6,163 nt of DNA, taken from Chryseobacterium gleum (GTDB lineage: Bacteria; Bacteroidota; Bacteroidia; Flavobacteriales_D; Crocinitomicaceae). The stretch is from positions 1-6,163 of the forward strand of contig CAMCQL010000120.1 in assembly GCA_945877005.1 (NCBI GenBank), written 5' to 3'. Of the stretch, positions 4,010-6,163 are shown piece by piece. The translations under genes were made by a program, and so were the position numbers. Below the pieces are notes generated by a model. The model did not search any database, had not been told where the DNA came from, and was given only the letters and a program-made list of their open reading frames with translations. Every line of letters begins with the position of its first letter. The stretch's first letter is position 1.

Positions 4010-6163
4010 AGTGGTAGCTACATTTTTATCACTTAAATTTAAAGTTGTTGAAATGTATTCAGAAGTAGAAATACATCCCTTTAAATTTGTGCTAACAAAG
4101 TAAGTTCCACTTTTTGATATTTTTAACGTTTGTAATGTGTCGTTTCTGAGGATTTCACCATTTCTAAACCATTGATAATTTTCACACTTTGAAGAAGTGA
4201 TTATAGAGTCTTTGAGTGTGATTTGTGGAGTAGGGGGGAAATACATTTTATCAATATTAAAAGTTACCTCTGAAGAACATCCAAGAAGATTTGTTCCTTT
4301 GATGGTATAATTTCCAGGCAATACAAAAGTATTCGTGTCATTAGTTGCTTGGGTGCCACCATTCCATTGATAGTTTGCTGCACCTGTAATCTTAATTACA
4401 ACTGGATCATCTTGACAGCTTATTTTAGTATCGCTTAGGAATTTGTAATTCAATATAGGATGAGTTGTATCCATTAATACAAGGATGCTATCTTGACCAA
4501 TGCAATTGTCTTTACCACTTACAATGACTTTGTAGATTCCAGGATTTGAAAAACCATTTGTTTTTCCACTTAAGTTGCTGCCACCAGTCCAGCTATAAGT
4601 TCCAGTCTCTAATACTTCTACCTCTACTTCTTTATTGCTACATGTAATCTTGTTTTGTCCTGATTTTTGTTGGAAATGAACAATTAAATTGGAATCATTT
4701 GTTTTTTTGATTTCAATGGAGTCTTTTACTTCGCAGTAATTACTATCAATCATAGTGATTGGATAAATACCAGGGATGGTGAATACATTTGTAGATTTTA
4801 AGGGAGAATTTCCTCCAGACCAGATATAATTTAATCCTCCACTTACGGTTACTTCCGATGAGTCTCTATTGCAGGTAATTGGTAGAAGTGTATCTGGGAA
4901 AAGTATTTTGTTCGTAGACTTTAGATAATCTATTTTGAATGAGTCTACTAATAAGCAATTACTTGGCGTTAAATATTCTACAGTATAAACTCCTGGTTGA
5001 AAGAGTGTATAGTTTATTGCAGTAGTTAAGGGTTCATTGTTTTTTTTCCAAAGTGTTGGATAGGTTTTGTTGGAGCTTAATACTATTGAATCTGAAAAAC
5101 AAGCCAGTGTATCTTTGCTCGGTATTATTTTCAAATCTGTATACAAGGTGTCTTTCGTAATTTTCAGTGTATCAATAAGGGAACAGTTGTTTCTGTTAAG
5201 GATAGTCGTTAAAATATAATCACCTTGTTTGTTGATGTTGATGTTGTTTTTAGTACTGATTATATCTTGTCCCATCTTCCAGATTACTTGAGTGCCTTCA
5301 GATGGAAGTACTTTAGCTGAAATTGAAGTGATTTCACAGGTGAGTTGTGTGGTGTCGACGGTTAAAGTTCTTGTTGGGGATACAGTATCTTGAAAAATAA
5401 CAATACTGTCTTTTGCTTCACATCCATTGTTTAAGAGTGTACTTACAATATATTTCCCAGGAATTTGAACTTGTTTTGTATCGCTTTTTGTGATGTCATT
5501 GTTCCATTTAAATTCACTGTTACCAAAAGCTTTTAGAATAATTATTGGTCTCCCACAAGTAAGGGTATCGTTTCCAGTAGTGTTGATCAGTGAGATACTT
5601 TGATTTGAAGCTTCAGCTTTGATAAGCAAGGTGTCTGTTAAAATACAATTTTGTTTGTCTTTAACGGTAATCCAATATTTTCCTGGTGACGAAAATGTTT
5701 TTTGAAGTTGTTGATCATTGTCAAACCATTGAATTGAATCGAGTGATTTATTTGATCTGACAGTAATGGGAATTGAGCCTGAGCAGATTCCTATATTTCC
5801 TTCAAAAACTAATTGAATATTTGTTGAAAGTAATGCGTTTAAAGCATGTGCTTTACCGAATCCATAACCAAAATTAGGGGTGTTGTTTGTGAAATAATCT
5901 TGAAAAGCGGATTGTGTTAAATCTCTTTTAAAATCTAGGTAAGTAGATTTTGAACATTTTTCCAAATACAAAGCAGCTATTCCCGTGATCACTGGTGCGG
6001 CCATTGAGGTACCTCCATTCACAGAATGCATTCCATTTATATCTATTTTTTCATTATTCGCAGGATTATTTAAGTAGCTAAGTACACTCGTTGAAAGTGT
6101 TAAATCACCAGAAGCACTTACATCAGGTTTTTGTTGTTTTTGTCTGTTTGGACCTTTGGATGA
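3785..6163 (-). CDS. Secreted subtilisin-like (S8) protease with Cys-paired repeats and T9SS sorting domain, N-terminus outside the window
   Basis: The frame is open from the window edge (6163) to the TGA at 3787-3785, giving 792 residues. The ATG at 6031 is internal, since the 44 codons before it encode SSKGPNRQKQQKPDVSASGD, a standard subtilase segment. Numbering from 6163, KPDV is at 12-15 and GGTSMAAP at 50-57, with nucleophile Ser53. The catalytic domain ends near residue 112 after the helix GIAALYLEKC and the motif NFGYGFGKAHALNALL. The oxyanion Asn and catalytic Asp and His must lie upstream. Residues about 116-710 are eight repeats of about 76 residues, each with two Cys and one Trp. 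Residues 719-792 (YSIFPNP to KVIKE) form a type A T9SS C-terminal domain. The protein should cross the inner membrane by Sec and the outer membrane by T9SS, ending cell-surface-bound or released. A role in extracellular protein breakdown is likely; the substrate is unknown. The gene ends 91 nt upstream of the DUF5606 gene. Confidence 0.93.
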   Translation of the reverse strand, partial: SSKGPNRQKQQKPDVSASGDLTLSTSVLSYLNNPANNEKIDINGMHSVNGGTSMAAPVITGIAALYLEKCSKSTYLDFKRDLTQSAFQDYFTNNTPNFGYGFGKAHALNALLSTNIQLVFEGNIGICSGSIPITVRSNKSLDSIQWFDNDQQLQKTFSSPGKYWITVKDKQNCILTDTLLIKAEASNQSISLINTTGNDTLTCGRPIIILKAFGNSEFKWNNDITKSDTKQVQIPGKYIVSTLLNNGCEAKDSIVIFQDTVSPTRTLTVDTTQLTCEITSISAKVLPSEGTQVIWKMGQDIISTKNNININKQGDYILTTILNRNNCSLIDTLKITKDTLYTDLKIIPSKDTLACFSDSIVLSSNKTYPTLWKKNNEPLTTAINYTLFQPGVYTVEYLTPSNCLLVDSFKIDYLKSTNKILFPDTLLPITCNRDSSEVTVSGGLNYIWSGGNSPLKSTNVFTIPGIYPITMIDSNYCEVKDSIEIKKTNDSNLIVHFQQKSGQNKITCSNKEVEVEVLETGTYSWTGGSNLSGKTNGFSNPGIYKVIVSGKDNCIGQDSILVLMDTTHPILNYKFLSDTKISCQDDPVVIKITGAANYQWNGGTQATNDTNTFVLPGNYTIKGTNLLGCSSEVTFNIDKMYFPPTPQITLKDSIITSSKCENYQWFRNGEILRNDTLQTLKISKSGTYFVSTNLKGCISTSEYISTTLNLSDKNVATTYSIFPNPMNTDYVYLHVKGAKENDELILYTITGKKINLNRMNAETIQTADLPVGVFILEIVSNNNIFRTKVIKE
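4034..5818 (-). repeat. Eight tandem Ig/PKD-like protein repeats with paired cysteines
   Basis: Within the protease, each repeat has the pattern Cys, then a Trp about 17-19 residues later, then a PG-x-Y or G-x-Y turn, then a second Cys followed by a D-S/T-hydrophobic strand. Numbering from 6163, the Cys pairs are 127/173, 203/248, 276/327, 355/403, 431/477, 508/554, 583/629 and 660/697. The Trp residues are 146, 220, 295, 372, 448, 525, 600 and 665. First-Cys to first-Cys spacing is 73-79 residues. The repeats have diverged strongly in sequence, so this is an old duplication, not a recent DNA repeat. They resemble the beta-sandwich repeats of Bacteroidota surface proteins, and the paired Cys probably form intradomain disulfides outside the cell. 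They may act as a stalk or bind glycans or protein. Confidence 0.85.

Noticed and set aside
4034..5818. Possibility that the protease repeats are recent DNA-level tandem duplications
   Set aside because: The repeats share Cys, Trp and turn positions but little sequence, so no long nucleotide identity is seen between units.
1..6163. CRISPR array, tRNA/rRNA, insertion sequence, phage or defence genes
   Set aside because: No regularly spaced direct repeats, no RNA gene folds and no transposase, integrase or defence motifs were seen on either strand.

Overview
The window looks like chromosomal DNA from a Bacteroidota bacterium, most likely the Flavobacteriia/Crocinitomicaceae side. The reasons are AT-rich DNA, A/T-rich leaders without clear Shine-Dalgarno sequences, a secreted protease ending in a type IX secretion (T9SS) sorting domain, and small proteins of families I know mainly from Bacteroidota (DUF4296, DUF5606). 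The family calls come from reading motifs by eye; no database search was run.

Layout: (1) 1-603, plus strand, holds the 3' part of a gene for a coiled-coil protein with a C-terminal beta-rich domain. Its 5' end lies outside the window. (2) 604-760 is a convergent intergenic region with one clear hairpin at 712-734. (3) 3693 down to 761, minus strand, is a tight four-gene run in transcription order: DUF5606 protein, polyprenol-phosphate mannosyltransferase-like GT2 enzyme, dihydroorotase (pyrC) and DUF4296 lipoprotein. The gaps are 4, 35 and 8 nt. (4) 3694-3784 is a 91-nt AT-rich spacer that may hold the run's promoter. (5) 6163 down to 3785, minus strand, is the C-terminal 792 codons of a large secreted subtilisin-like (S8) protease. 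It has the end of the catalytic domain with the nucleophile Ser, eight repeats of about 76 residues with two Cys each, and a T9SS sorting domain. Its start, with the catalytic Asp and His, is beyond the window edge.

How the genes fit together: the four-gene run is a housekeeping cluster. It combines a pyrimidine biosynthesis step (PyrC), a lipid-linked sugar donor enzyme (GT2), a small envelope lipoprotein and a conserved small cytoplasmic protein. The link is probably co-transcription rather than one pathway. The protease is a separate, secreted function.

I see no RNA genes, CRISPR arrays, insertion sequences, phage genes or defence system, and no clear sign of an undescribed multi-gene system. 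The points most worth a second look are the regular Cys-paired repeat array of the protease, the Gln in place of the usual first metal-binding His of dihydroorotase, and the intergenic hairpin, which could be a dispersed repeat.
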